A stretch of DNA of 64,000 nucleotides from Aquimarina spongiae. GTDB lineage: Bacteria; Bacteroidota; Bacteroidia; Flavobacteriales; Flavobacteriaceae. The notes under the pieces are model-generated. The model worked only from the letters and a program-made list of their open reading frames with translations, was not told the origin of the DNA and ran no database searches. This document shows, one piece after another, positions 45,397 to 53,423 of this stretch (within the stretch, counting starts at the first letter, position 1; each line of letters starts with the position of its first letter). The stretch lies in the NCBI RefSeq assembly GCF_900141785.1, contig NZ_FQYP01000001.1, positions 682,001 through 746,000 of the forward strand, given 5' to 3'. Made by a program: the position numbers and the translations under genes.

Positions 45397-46200
45397 ATGA
45401 AATTTGCATTAGTTGATGATATTAAAACTGAAGCTGTTAAAGGGGCTAAAGGAATATGCCCTAGTTGTGGCTCAGAGATGATTGCTAGATGTGGTAATTT
45501 CAAAATCAATCATTGGGCTCATAAGGGGAGACGTAAATGTGATCCATGGTGGGAAAACGAAACAATATGGCATCGTTCCTGGAAAAACAATTACCCCATT
45601 GAATGGCAAGAAATTTCCTTGCTTGATGAAAAAACAGGCGAAAAGCACATAGCAGATATTCAAGCAAATGATGGTTTGGTCATAGAATTTCAACATTCAT
45701 ATATCAACCCTGAGGAGAGATTCAGTCGTGAAAAATTCTATAAAAAGATGGTTTGGGTTGTTGATGGAACACGTTTAAAAAAGGATTATCCGCGTTTTAT
45801 GAAAGGTAAATCTGATTTTATAACTACGAATAAACCTGGTATTTTTAAAGTTGATTTTCCTGACGAATGTTTCCCTTATGCCTGGCTGGAAAGCTCCGTG
45901 CCGGTAGTTTTTGATTTTGGCAAATTATTTGAATCAATATCCGGTATATCTAATCCAATGTATTGTTTGTTTCCTAAACATGAAAATTATTATGCTCTAA
46001 TAGCAGAGATAAATCGTAAAACATTTATAAAAACTACTCTTAATGGTGAATGGTTATCCAGAACGGAAGAATTTCTGAAACAAAGTAAAAAGACAAAACT
46101 AAATCGGACTTTTATTCAACCAATTGAAAATACTATTAGAAGAAAACCTTCTAAATATGTCTTAGAAAGAGGCAAGTGGAAAAAAAGACGACGATTCTAA
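45397..46200 (+). CDS. CoiA-like nuclease (competence protein CoiA family)
   Basis: The 267-residue protein has an N-terminal zinc-ribbon-like segment (Cys21, Cys24, Cys32), then HWAHKGRRKCDPWWENETIWH. The nuclease core follows, with HIADI (Asp87) and LVIEFQHS (Glu97, Gln99) plus RFSREKFYKKMVWVVDG. This matches the PD-(D/E)xK arrangement in CoiA family proteins. The canonical CoiA acts in natural transformation, but no com genes are near; isolated CoiA homologues also occur in phage-defence loci, so the cassette role is open. Confidence 0.8.
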   Translation: MKFALVDDIKTEAVKGAKGICPSCGSEMIARCGNFKINHWAHKGRRKCDPWWENETIWHRSWKNNYPIEWQEISLLDEKTGEKHIADIQANDGLVIEFQHSYINPEERFSREKFYKKMVWVVDGTRLKKDYPRFMKGKSDFITTNKPGIFKVDFPDECFPYAWLESSVPVVFDFGKLFESISGISNPMYCLFPKHENYYALIAEINRKTFIKTTLNGEWLSRTEEFLKQSKKTKLNRTFIQPIENTIRRKPSKYVLERGKWKKRRRF

Positions 46201-46262
46201 CAAAGGCAAAACAAACTAAAACGATTGGGACGCAATTTAAAAATCAACTATAAAGTTATTAA

Positions 46263-48866
46263 ATGAATAAATATTATAAAATAACCTGGCTTTTTATTGG
46301 TTTAACAATCTTATTTTATGACACTCTCAAAAGCGTTTATGAAAAACAAATTGTTGAGCCTATATTGAGCAATACAAAGTCAAATATTCTTGTCGATATA
46401 GTATTTATAGTAATCGTTTTTATATTTATATGGAAGCTCTACAAAAATTTTATAAACAAAACATTCATCTCAAAACATCAACTTTTTTTTAGTTGTGCAG
46501 TTCTAATTCTTTATGGATTTATTAGAATATTCGAAAACTATAGCTTTTTGGGTTCATCATTATTTAATGAAATAAAGTATTTCGATATTCTTTTTTTATA
46601 TTTTTTATTATCTCCAATTACTTTTCTGTTAGCGTTTCTCCATAAAAAAAAATCACCTGATTTAACCTTAGAAAACTTATATACTGATTCCCCAATTGTA
46701 CAAGATGATGAAGATATTTTGGATAGAAATTATAAAGCAAAAAGAATTGCAGAAGAAATCTATGAGACCAAATCGAAAGAAGCTATAGGGTTTGGTATAA
46801 CAGGTGAGTGGGGAAGCGGTAAGACTTCTTTTCTTAATCTTCTGAAAAAAGAAATAAAGAGTCGTAATAATGAAGATTTTGTTTTGATAGATTTTAATCC
46901 TTGGCTGAATTTAGGAGTAGAATCCATTATCCAAGATTATTTTGATACTATTCAAACTGCCTTAAGGCCTTATGGTGAAGATATTTATAGAGAAATTAAA
47001 CATTATTCAGATTCGTTGTTGAATATAAGTAAATCAAGTATTTCTGATACTTTAAAGAAAGTTATAGGTGTAACATTAAAAAAAAATGTTACGGCTGAGT
47101 TTTCTGACCTGAATAGATTGTTAAAAAAAATAAATAAACGGGTAATAGTTTTTATTGATGATTTTGATAGACTACAACCAAGTGAAATTTTCGAAATTTT
47201 AAAATTAATTAGAAATACTGCGGGGTTTGATAATTTCATTTATATAGTGGCATATGATAAATCTTACGTAAAAGAATCATTAGAAAACTTCAACATACCT
47301 AACTCTGAAAAATTCTCAGAAAAAATATTTCTCAAAGAGGAACATTTGATTCCGGCTACTCAAGGACAAATATGTACATTCATTAAAGATTCTTTAATAG
47401 AAAACATTGAAGATGAAGATGGTCAAATAGCGAATTATTTCAATGTAGGCTCATTATTTCGTAGTTCTGAGATAATAATTTCTTTAAAACATTTAAGAGA
47501 TGCAAAAAGGTTTTTGAATTCATTTATAAATGATTATAAAATAATAAAAAATGAAATTTTATTTACGGATTATTTCAACTTGAAATTATTAAAATTTAAA
47601 TTTTATGATGTTTATATTTTGCTCTTTTTGAACAGATCCAAATTTTTGAATGAAAGAGGACAATATTTTGGTAAAGGAGGGAGTAAATATTGTTTACAAA
47701 ACAAATATGAGAATGATGGAAATAACAACTTTGGATTTAGACCTAAGGATCATAGTAAATCAATACTAGGTAAGTTTATAGTTGATCACCTTAATTATTC
47801 AGAACAAGAAAGGTCCGAAATTTCAAAGTTGATGTTAAAACTATTTGAAACTGAAAAATACAATAACAAACATCATTCGTCAATAATATTCCATCAAAAT
47901 TATCATAAATACTTTAAAGATAATTTAAACATTAATGACTTATCAGAAGCGGATTTTAATGAAGCTATAAATGAAGATTATGTAATTCTACATGAAAAAA
48001 TAGATAAATGGCATTCGGAAAACAAACTAGACCTAGTAAGGTATAGATTTTATGAGATAAGTATAAACGATATTGATAGTAGCGAAAAATATGAATTAAT
48101 TATTGAATCAATATTTTATTTGGCAAATTTAAAAGTAAAAAATTCAAATTTTAAAAGTCATATTTTTGGTTATGATCATTCAGTTCTCTTGAATTTAATT
48201 GATAATCGAGATAGTAAAATTTCAAATAAGTTGTACCAAGGAGAAGAAGAGCCTCTAAGAAAATTTATAGAGGAAAGGTTTTCTAGCGCTTCCAGTCCTT
48301 TTGCTTTTGAGTCCGATTTATTAAACTATATAATAAACAATAATCATAAAAAGGATAGTTTTACATTAAATGATGAAAGAATAATTGAGCTGTTAATATT
48401 TTATTTAGAAAATTACTTAAATTCTAAAGACTCTTTAACCAATAATGTATGGTTATTGTTTCACAATTGTAAAACTATTTGGCAAAGAATAGATGATGGT
48501 AATTACATCAAACAGCCAAAGTATTTCCCTCGTGCACAAGAATTACTTATTAATTTTATAAAAAAAGATTTAGATAGTTTTTTAGTTACATTTATTGAGC
48601 CTCAAAGTTTTTATGGAAATGAAAGAGCAGGAGGTAACCACATAGGTGTTTCTACTGGAGTGAAAAATAACATATTTGGATCGTATGAAGCTTTTGAGAA
48701 ATTCTTGACAGAATTGGATGCAGATAAACTTGAAAAACCAACATATTTTAAAGATGAATTTTTAAGTTTTCTGAAAAAATTTAAAGAGAACGAGTATCAA
48801 ATGATCGAATTTGAATTTACATATCCACTGGCAATTGAAAGATTAGAGTCTTTTAAAAGAGGCTGA
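46263..48866 (+). CDS. KAP-family P-loop NTPase, membrane-anchored
   Basis: The 867-residue protein has four predicted membrane helices (about 7-21, 43-60, 73-90, 107-126), then a KAP NTPase domain. Walker A is GEWGSGKTS (181-189), FVLIDFNPW is at 206-214, and Walker B is VIVFIDDFDRL (294-304). Later LKHLRDAKRFLNSF fits the KAP arginine-finger region. The C-terminal 350 residues are helical with no family recognised. KAP NTPases in bacteria are often associated with membrane and phage exclusion (for example PifA). It is the last gene of the cassette and AT-rich. Confidence 0.85.
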   Translation: MNKYYKITWLFIGLTILFYDTLKSVYEKQIVEPILSNTKSNILVDIVFIVIVFIFIWKLYKNFINKTFISKHQLFFSCAVLILYGFIRIFENYSFLGSSLFNEIKYFDILFLYFLLSPITFLLAFLHKKKSPDLTLENLYTDSPIVQDDEDILDRNYKAKRIAEEIYETKSKEAIGFGITGEWGSGKTSFLNLLKKEIKSRNNEDFVLIDFNPWLNLGVESIIQDYFDTIQTALRPYGEDIYREIKHYSDSLLNISKSSISDTLKKVIGVTLKKNVTAEFSDLNRLLKKINKRVIVFIDDFDRLQPSEIFEILKLIRNTAGFDNFIYIVAYDKSYVKESLENFNIPNSEKFSEKIFLKEEHLIPATQGQICTFIKDSLIENIEDEDGQIANYFNVGSLFRSSEIIISLKHLRDAKRFLNSFINDYKIIKNEILFTDYFNLKLLKFKFYDVYILLFLNRSKFLNERGQYFGKGGSKYCLQNKYENDGNNNFGFRPKDHSKSILGKFIVDHLNYSEQERSEISKLMLKLFETEKYNNKHHSSIIFHQNYHKYFKDNLNINDLSEADFNEAINEDYVILHEKIDKWHSENKLDLVRYRFYEISINDIDSSEKYELIIESIFYLANLKVKNSNFKSHIFGYDHSVLLNLIDNRDSKISNKLYQGEEEPLRKFIEERFSSASSPFAFESDLLNYIINNNHKKDSFTLNDERIIELLIFYLENYLNSKDSLTNNVWLLFHNCKTIWQRIDDGNYIKQPKYFPRAQELLINFIKKDLDSFLVTFIEPQSFYGNERAGGNHIGVSTGVKNNIFGSYEAFEKFLTELDADKLEKPTYFKDEFLSFLKKFKENEYQMIEFEFTYPLAIERLESFKRG

Positions 48867-49390
48867 ATTGTATAATATTACGTAAAATAGAAATTGGATT
48901 TTGGTAATGGCCTCAGAAAACTTTGGCACAAACAATAGGCAAAGGAGCGTCAATATTTTAGAATTTTAGTACTGAAGTTTAATCAGAGTCGTACATATTC
49001 ATTCGGGTTCTAAACGATCTTATAAGTTAGAATGTTTTCTAAAATATAGCGACTGCGCCGTACATTGTTTCCAAAGTTTTATGCAGCCTTGATTTTTTTG
49101 TTTCTTTTTGTATCAAGACAAAAAGATATGCAAGCCCTTAGAATGTTTAATCTGTTGTTCTGCAGTGAGCATGTGCATAGAAATTATCTCGTTAGAGTAA
49201 TTTTATGCTTATGCGGCAACTTCACGAGAATCGCATAAAAACTTTTTTTATGTATATTTTATCAAATACCCGATTTATAATGCACCTAAAAGTTTTGCTT
49301 TTTTTGGTGTGGCCAAGCGATGGCAAATTGTGTGTAGAAAAAAATGCATTAAGCATTTTTATTTACAAAACAATAAAGCGGTTGGGCGCG

Positions 49391-49560
49391 GCAATTTTAC
49401 ATAACGGCAAATTATAGCTACAAATGTCAAACGTGAGGTTTAAACATAAACGTCTTAAAAGAAATATTAATGACCCCAGTAGCTACGATTACTATGAAAT
49501 AGAATTATCCTGGGATATTTTACATAGTATTACATTATAGCTACGGATGTAACAGGCGTG
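49391..49560. repeat. Two imperfect 45-bp direct repeats
   Basis: Bases 49391-49435 and 49514-49560 share ATTTTACATA, ATTATAGCTAC, ATGT and a final GTG, start to start 123 bp apart. A shorter relative at 49571-49609 keeps TTTTACATAA and GGCGTG. The spacing and the shared ends suggest one repeated element with decay. Confidence 0.5.
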
Positions 49561-49572
49561 TTGCAAATTGAC

Positions 49573-49634
49573 TTTTACATAATTACTATCGATATAAAAC
49601 ACGGGCGTGTCATTATATCTGCAATTATGTAAAA
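49573..49634. repeat. Perfect 12-bp inverted repeat
   Basis: TTTTACATAATT (49573-49584) is the exact complement of AATTATGTAAAA (49623-49634) with 38 bases between. The arms contain the TTTTACATA core of the nearby direct repeats, so the whole block may fold as a single structured element. Confidence 0.5.
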
Positions 49635-49675
49635 TACTACGTATGCGCCAATTTACTTCTATAAATACATTTGTA

Positions 49676-49707
<32 letters not shown>

Positions 49708-49741
49708 TGTTACCTACACTGCATTCGGTTTTGAGCACAAA

Positions 49742-49771
49742 AAAACAGCCTACCTATCGACAGGCTGTTTT
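49742..49771. terminator. Bidirectional terminator-like hairpin
   Basis: AAAACAGCCT (49742-49751) and AGGCTGTTTT (49762-49771) are exact complements around a 10-base loop. A-rich and T-rich flanks would let it end transcription in both directions. Confidence 0.65.
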
Positions 49772-49928
49772 CGCAAATTGACGTGTGTATATCTAATCAT
49801 TCAGTACCCCAAACGATTGGTTCCCGAATCGATAACTAGATATCTTGTGCAAGGTAGCACTTTCAGCTATATTCTAAAACTACCTTTTAACCAATTTGAT
49901 TGAGAGATATCAATTAGTTCGGTTTTAA

Positions 49929-50132
49929 TTACTTAACCTTACACGTCTTAAGGCCTACCAAAGTATACAGCGGACAAAAACTGATAAAACTGGTAATCAA
50001 AAACACCGCAGATAATGCGATAAGTACATATCCTAGCGTTCCGCTAATGGTTTCGGTATAAAACAGAACTCCCACCAAAATGGCAATAGCAAATCTCACT
50101 AAACGATCTAGTTGACCCATATTCTTTTTCAT
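49929..50132 (-). CDS. DUF2892 (YgaP-like) small inner-membrane protein
   Basis: The 67-residue protein has two membrane helices: DRLVRFAIAILVGVLFYTE and GYVLIALSAVFLITSFISFCPLYTLVGL, with the SFCPLYTLVGLKTC motif of DUF2892 at the end. The frame extends further up to 50204, but that stretch overlaps a separate 31-codon gene in another frame. The ATG at 50130-50132 (MKKNMGQLDRLVRF) is the usual family start. In E. coli the same domain is fused to a rhodanese; here it stands alone. Confidence 0.82.
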   Translation of the reverse strand: MKKNMGQLDRLVRFAIAILVGVLFYTETISGTLGYVLIALSAVFLITSFISFCPLYTLVGLKTCKVK

Positions 50133-50143
50133 AGTATTATATT

Positions 50144-50239
50144 TTAAATAGCAAATTGAATAAGTTGAACAATCATAGCCACCAGGCTTATACATAAAAC
50201 ACAAACCAGCAGTAATTTCAACGCTTTTTTAGTTTTCAT
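50144..50239 (-). CDS. 31-residue predicted membrane peptide
   Basis: The minus strand from the ATG at 50237-50239 reads MKTKKALKLLLVCVLCISLV and continues hydrophobic to LIQFAI and TAA at 50144. It is one basic N-terminus plus one membrane helix with two Cys. The stop lies 11 bp before the DUF2892 start on the same strand, so they are co-transcribed. Its small size makes it easy to miss. No homologue is recalled. Confidence 0.5.
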   Translation of the reverse strand: MKTKKALKLLLVCVLCISLVAMIVQLIQFAI

Positions 50240-50339
50240 GAATAATCCTGTTGCTTTTACACAAAACTATTCATCTCAACTACCAAAAGCTGTGACAATT
50301 GTTACATCAGATCTCTATAAAATATATTGGTAATACTGA

Positions 50340-50975
50340 TTATAGCAGTTCTACGATACCTTGTTGTAGTTTAAGCACGCCATCGTGCTCTAGTTTTTTC
50401 AGCAATCGGGAGATTACTTCTCGAGACGAACCCAAATCATAAGCGATATCCTTATGTGTGGTATGTAGTGTATTACTATTTTTGAGCTCTGCCTCTTTCT
50501 TCAAATACTCCATCAAACGGGTTTCTTTTTTAGAAAAAGTCAAAATCTCAATTACATTGAGCAATTCATCAAACTTAAGATTAAACAGATCATAGACAAA
50601 CTCATTCCATTGTGGATAAGATTTGGCGATATTCATCATTTTATCTGCAGGGATAATCACCACCTCTGCCTCCTCCTCTATGATCGCCTTTACCCTACTG
50701 GTTTGATTACGTATCAAGGTGGTAACCGACATCACACAGCTTTCCCCTGGTTTGATATAATACAACAACACTTCATTACCTTGTATGGGCTCGGTTTTAA
50801 AGACTTTGGCAAGCCCGGATACGATTAATGGAATGGCTTTTACATAAGCTCCTTCATTTAAAATGATCGTTCCAGTTTCAAAAGTTTGGAGGCTACAAAC
50901 GGCAAGTAATTCTTCTTTAAGCCCCGGCATCTGGGCCAATTTGGGGAAATAGGTATCTAAAGCTTCTGCAATCAA
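50340..50975 (-). CDS. Crp/Fnr-family transcriptional regulator, N-terminus apparently frameshifted
   Basis: The intact frame gives 211 residues: a cNMP-binding fold (FETGTIILNEGAYVKAIPLIVSG, LLYYIKPGESCVMS) and a Crp-type winged helix (TTHKDIAYDLGSSREVISRLLKKL). The first codon of this frame is TTG. An ATG at 51017-51019, one base after the stop of the gene upstream, opens MDQIFDTFKGEK and then stops. One extra A in the A-run on the minus strand (plus-strand T-run 50985-50988) would fuse it to VNTLIAEALDTYF. Family members usually begin with such a helix (MDQI...), so the real gene is probably 50340-51019 with an indel or a -1 frameshift. Confidence 0.75.
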   Translation of the reverse strand: MIAEALDTYFPKLAQMPGLKEELLAVCSLQTFETGTIILNEGAYVKAIPLIVSGLAKVFKTEPIQGNEVLLYYIKPGESCVMSVTTLIRNQTSRVKAIIEEEAEVVIIPADKMMNIAKSYPQWNEFVYDLFNLKFDELLNVIEILTFSKKETRLMEYLKKEAELKNSNTLHTTHKDIAYDLGSSREVISRLLKKLEHDGVLKLQQGIVELL

Positions 50976-51020
50976 GGTGTTTACTTTTCTCCCTTAAAGG
51001 TATCAAAAATTTGATCCATC

Positions 51021-51533
51021 TTAGAATTTAAATTTCCCTCGTACCGAAAAGTCGTTTTGGTTACTAAAACCACCAAAATTTTGCTTTACATTGATCAAAT
51101 TTTCTACTTCTATGGTAAAATTCTTATTCAAATCATATCCCATACCGTTGGCCATATTAAATTGGGATAGCTTAACAGATATTGACTCATCTGGAAAAAC
51201 GCCACCCATAAACTCTGCGCTAAGCCCAGAATACATATAAAATCGTTTGGTCACATATTTTTTGGCAAAAAACGAACCCCCAAAGAGATCCTGACTTGCA
51301 TTTTTGTCGCGATACCCTCGTATTTGAAAAAAGAGATTAGAATTTACCCGATAATTCACCTCAAAATTGGCGTTAAAGTCATGACTAGAGTCATCGGTAT
51401 ATTTGGCCCCACTGGTGGTTACTCTTGGGCCTAATGAATCCGTGGGACGTTCTTGTTGTGCATGCATATGCGTATGCAGCATTACTACAGAAATAACAAT
51501 AAAAATTGGATAAGTTGTGGTGTTGAAGTGCAT
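51021..51533 (-). CDS. Secreted hypothetical protein, barrel-like
   Basis: The 170-residue protein has a signal peptide (about 1-25, HTHMHAQQ/ER). The mature part has amphipathic strands (ANFEVNYRVNSNLFFQIRGYRD, KRFYMYSGLSAEFMGG, SVRGKFKF) ending in Phe. This suggests an outer-membrane barrel or an OmpW-like small porin. It ends one base before the proposed ATG of the Crp-like gene, so it is likely the first gene of the same transcript. No family is named with confidence. Confidence 0.6.
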   Translation of the reverse strand: MHFNTTTYPIFIVISVVMLHTHMHAQQERPTDSLGPRVTTSGAKYTDDSSHDFNANFEVNYRVNSNLFFQIRGYRDKNASQDLFGGSFFAKKYVTKRFYMYSGLSAEFMGGVFPDESISVKLSQFNMANGMGYDLNKNFTIEVENLINVKQNFGGFSNQNDFSVRGKFKF

Positions 51534-51593
51534 GGCTTTTGATTAGAGAGTACTTCTAAAAGACTGCCAGCCCATACACCTGTTACAAAATTT

Positions 51594-52160
51594 CTAGTCT
51601 ACCCCAGTTACTTTGTCCTCTTTTAAAGCTTCGATAGTCCCTCGATAACTAATTGGTGTTCTATGGCTACTATTGACATTGATACTTACCACCTGATTCG
51701 GGAAAAAGGTTAAGACTACCTTATTCGATTCTTTGTTGTTATCGATATAAAAAGTCATCACATGACGTTGTTTCTTCTCGTTTTTTACGATTTTAAAACG
51801 TGTAGGTACTCCTTTAAATTCAATTCCACCTTTGTTCGCATTATATTCCCCTGCCAACTGACGTTCTCCGTAGTATGGTAAATACATTTCTACTTCACCG
51901 CCTTTCATTCGTACAAAACTTGGGTTGTTGATCAGATTGACACTCCCCACAGAGCTCCCCGGAGGAAAAAATCCACTATTGGCAAAGCTATTCAATGCTG
52001 ATGTAGTTAAAGGATAGGCCCATTCTACATCTACCTGGAAGTTTTTTTGGTTCACCCACTCCTCTACTGCCATGCTCTCTGCTGTTGGTGCAATGACCTT
52101 GTCGGCACTCCCACAGCTCAACATCAAGATACTGCTTACTAAGATGATTATAACTCTCAT
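51594..52160 (-). CDS. DUF4251 family lipoprotein
   Basis: The 188-residue protein has lipobox LMLSC (Cys16 from MRVIII). The body matches DUF4251: VEEWVNQKNFQVDVEWAYPL, SFVRMKGGEVEMYLPYYGER, GGIEFKGVPTRFKIV and VVSINVNSSHRTPISYRGTI. The frame stays open 26 codons upstream to 52238, but MRVIII directly starts the signal peptide, so the ATG at 52158-52160 is chosen. The family is known only as a secreted Bacteroidota domain. Confidence 0.82.
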   Translation of the reverse strand: MRVIIILVSSILMLSCGSADKVIAPTAESMAVEEWVNQKNFQVDVEWAYPLTTSALNSFANSGFFPPGSSVGSVNLINNPSFVRMKGGEVEMYLPYYGERQLAGEYNANKGGIEFKGVPTRFKIVKNEKKQRHVMTFYIDNNKESNKVVLTFFPNQVVSINVNSSHRTPISYRGTIEALKEDKVTGVD

Positions 52161-52275
52161 TTTCCTTCTTCTTTTTGTTGATATAATACAATACAAAAAC
52201 CGTGCAGTTCTCGAATAATTTTCGAGACTACCTTTCATAAAGGGGTATCAACTGCTTTTGACCAAGAATGTACTT

Positions 52276-52446
52276 TTAGCTCTCACGCTCTTCATTATCA
52301 TCTTTCTCTGGCATCTGCAACTCACCGTTTCCGGCAATGGCAAAACGATCTCTTTTGGATCCATATCCAAAATTCAACGATCTGCGATACTTGGTTTGAA
52401 AGTCAGCGAAGCGTCTTTTTTTGGAAGATTTTTTCTTTTCGCTCAT
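52276..52446 (-). CDS. Small basic Lys/Arg-rich protein, 56 aa
   Basis: The minus strand from the ATG at 52444-52446 reads MSEKKKSSKKRRFADFQTKY, then RRSLNFGYGSKRDRFAIAGNG, and an acidic tail EKDDNEERES to TAA at 52276. A basic head and acidic tail with no hydrophobic core suggests a disordered nucleic-acid- or ribosome-associated protein. It is a single gene 115 bp upstream of the DUF4251 gene on the same strand. The ATG-to-stop frame is clean and codon use looks coding. Confidence 0.55.
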   Translation of the reverse strand: MSEKKKSSKKRRFADFQTKYRRSLNFGYGSKRDRFAIAGNGELQMPEKDDNEERES

Positions 52447-52773
52447 AACTCTAAGTTTTGTATTACGAATTCATTTGATAGAATTTCTCTAACTAAGTTA
52501 TTACTTTTTTAATTATAAAATACTAGTTGGTAATACTTTATGTTTATTTTATGATAAAATTAATCCATAGTTTATTTGGTAGTTTTAGTACGACTTACTT
52601 TTTTACACCCAAGTGTATGATTCCCAAATGATATTTTGAAACTTATCAATTTTTTAAAGTACTCACTAGTCTCTTGGAATGATTATTGTTTATTTTTGTT
52701 CTGAAATGAGCTATCAACGATGATTGGTAAAATCATCGAATGCTATGTATTAATTGATTTTAATATCTGAAAA
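52447..52773. promoter_or_regulatory. Divergent region with candidate promoter and dyad
   Basis: The 327 bp separate the small basic gene and the YceI gene. TATTTTTG at 52691-52698 fits the Bacteroidota -7 motif TAnnTTTG; a TTG at 52674-52676 is nearer than the usual -33 spacing. CGATGATT (52718-52725) and AATCATCG (52731-52738) form a perfect 8-bp dyad with a 5-base loop between that site and the YceI ATG. No other gene was seen. Confidence 0.4.
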
Positions 52774-53358
52774 ATGAAAATCACATTACCCCTATTCTTG
52801 TTTGTATTTGCGATTAGCGCGGTTTGTCAAGTTCCGAACATCAATGATATTCCTATCACAGATCGTGGTACGGATTATACCTTGATCAACGATTATAAGA
52901 ATTTGGTGTTTGATCAAAAGAATGCCAAGATTACTTTTGATTTTATCTCCGAAGATACCTCGGGTACTATTGAAGGCTTAGATTTTAAAATCAACTTTAA
53001 TCCCAACGATACCGATAATGCTTCTTTTAGTGGCACTGCAAAGGTGAGTACGTTGAGTACGGGGAACTTTTTAAGAGACGGACATTTGATGTGGGAGAAG
53101 TTTTTTCATAAGCGCAAATACCCTACTATCGCTTTTAAAAGTTCGCAAGTCGTAGATTTTGAAGGAAATACCTTCAAGGTAATTGGAGATGTTACCATCA
53201 AAGGGGTAACCAAAGAATTGATCATTACCTTCAAACTAGACGACGAGAAACTATCAGGTACCGCTTCACTGTACACCAGCGATTATGGAGTAAACATTCA
53301 TGATGAAAGAGAAAAGAACAAATTGAATATTCAATTTCACTTTCCGATAGAACGGTAA
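52774..53358 (+). CDS. YceI-family lipocalin-like protein
   Basis: The 194-residue protein has a signal peptide (about 1-19, AVCQ/VP). The YceI beta-barrel carries KNLVFDQKNAKITFDF, GTIEGLDFKINFNPND, FLRDGHLMWEKFFHKRKYPTIAFKS, FKVIGDVTIKGVTKELIITF and an isoprenoid-binding-type cavity. It probably binds a polyisoprenoid or fatty acid derivative in the periplasm. It is monocistronic; a hairpin (53369-53398) follows. Confidence 0.88.
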   Translation: MKITLPLFLFVFAISAVCQVPNINDIPITDRGTDYTLINDYKNLVFDQKNAKITFDFISEDTSGTIEGLDFKINFNPNDTDNASFSGTAKVSTLSTGNFLRDGHLMWEKFFHKRKYPTIAFKSSQVVDFEGNTFKVIGDVTIKGVTKELIITFKLDDEKLSGTASLYTSDYGVNIHDEREKNKLNIQFHFPIER

Positions 53359-53368
53359 TATAAAAAAC

Positions 53369-53398
53369 AAAGCTGTTGATCCACAAACCAACAGCTTT
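53369..53398. terminator. Bidirectional terminator hairpin
   Basis: AAAGCTGTTG (53369-53378) and CAACAGCTTT (53389-53398) are exact complements around 10 bases, sitting between the convergent YceI and M16 peptidase genes. Confidence 0.7.
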
Positions 53399-53423
53399 AT
53401 ATAATCCATTAGAACGTATCTTT

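Noticed and set aside
49205..49417. 70-residue plus-strand frame after the KAP gene
   Set aside because: It runs into the repeat block, has unlikely composition and no homology features.
49573..49634. CRISPR or integron attC array
   Set aside because: Copies are few, irregularly spaced and diverged, with no unique spacers, cas genes or integrase, so only a repeat block is reported.
52258..52512. 84-residue plus-strand frame that looks like a membrane protein
   Set aside because: It is the complement of the clean 56-residue basic gene at 52276-52446; its hydrophobic look comes from reading that gene's antisense.
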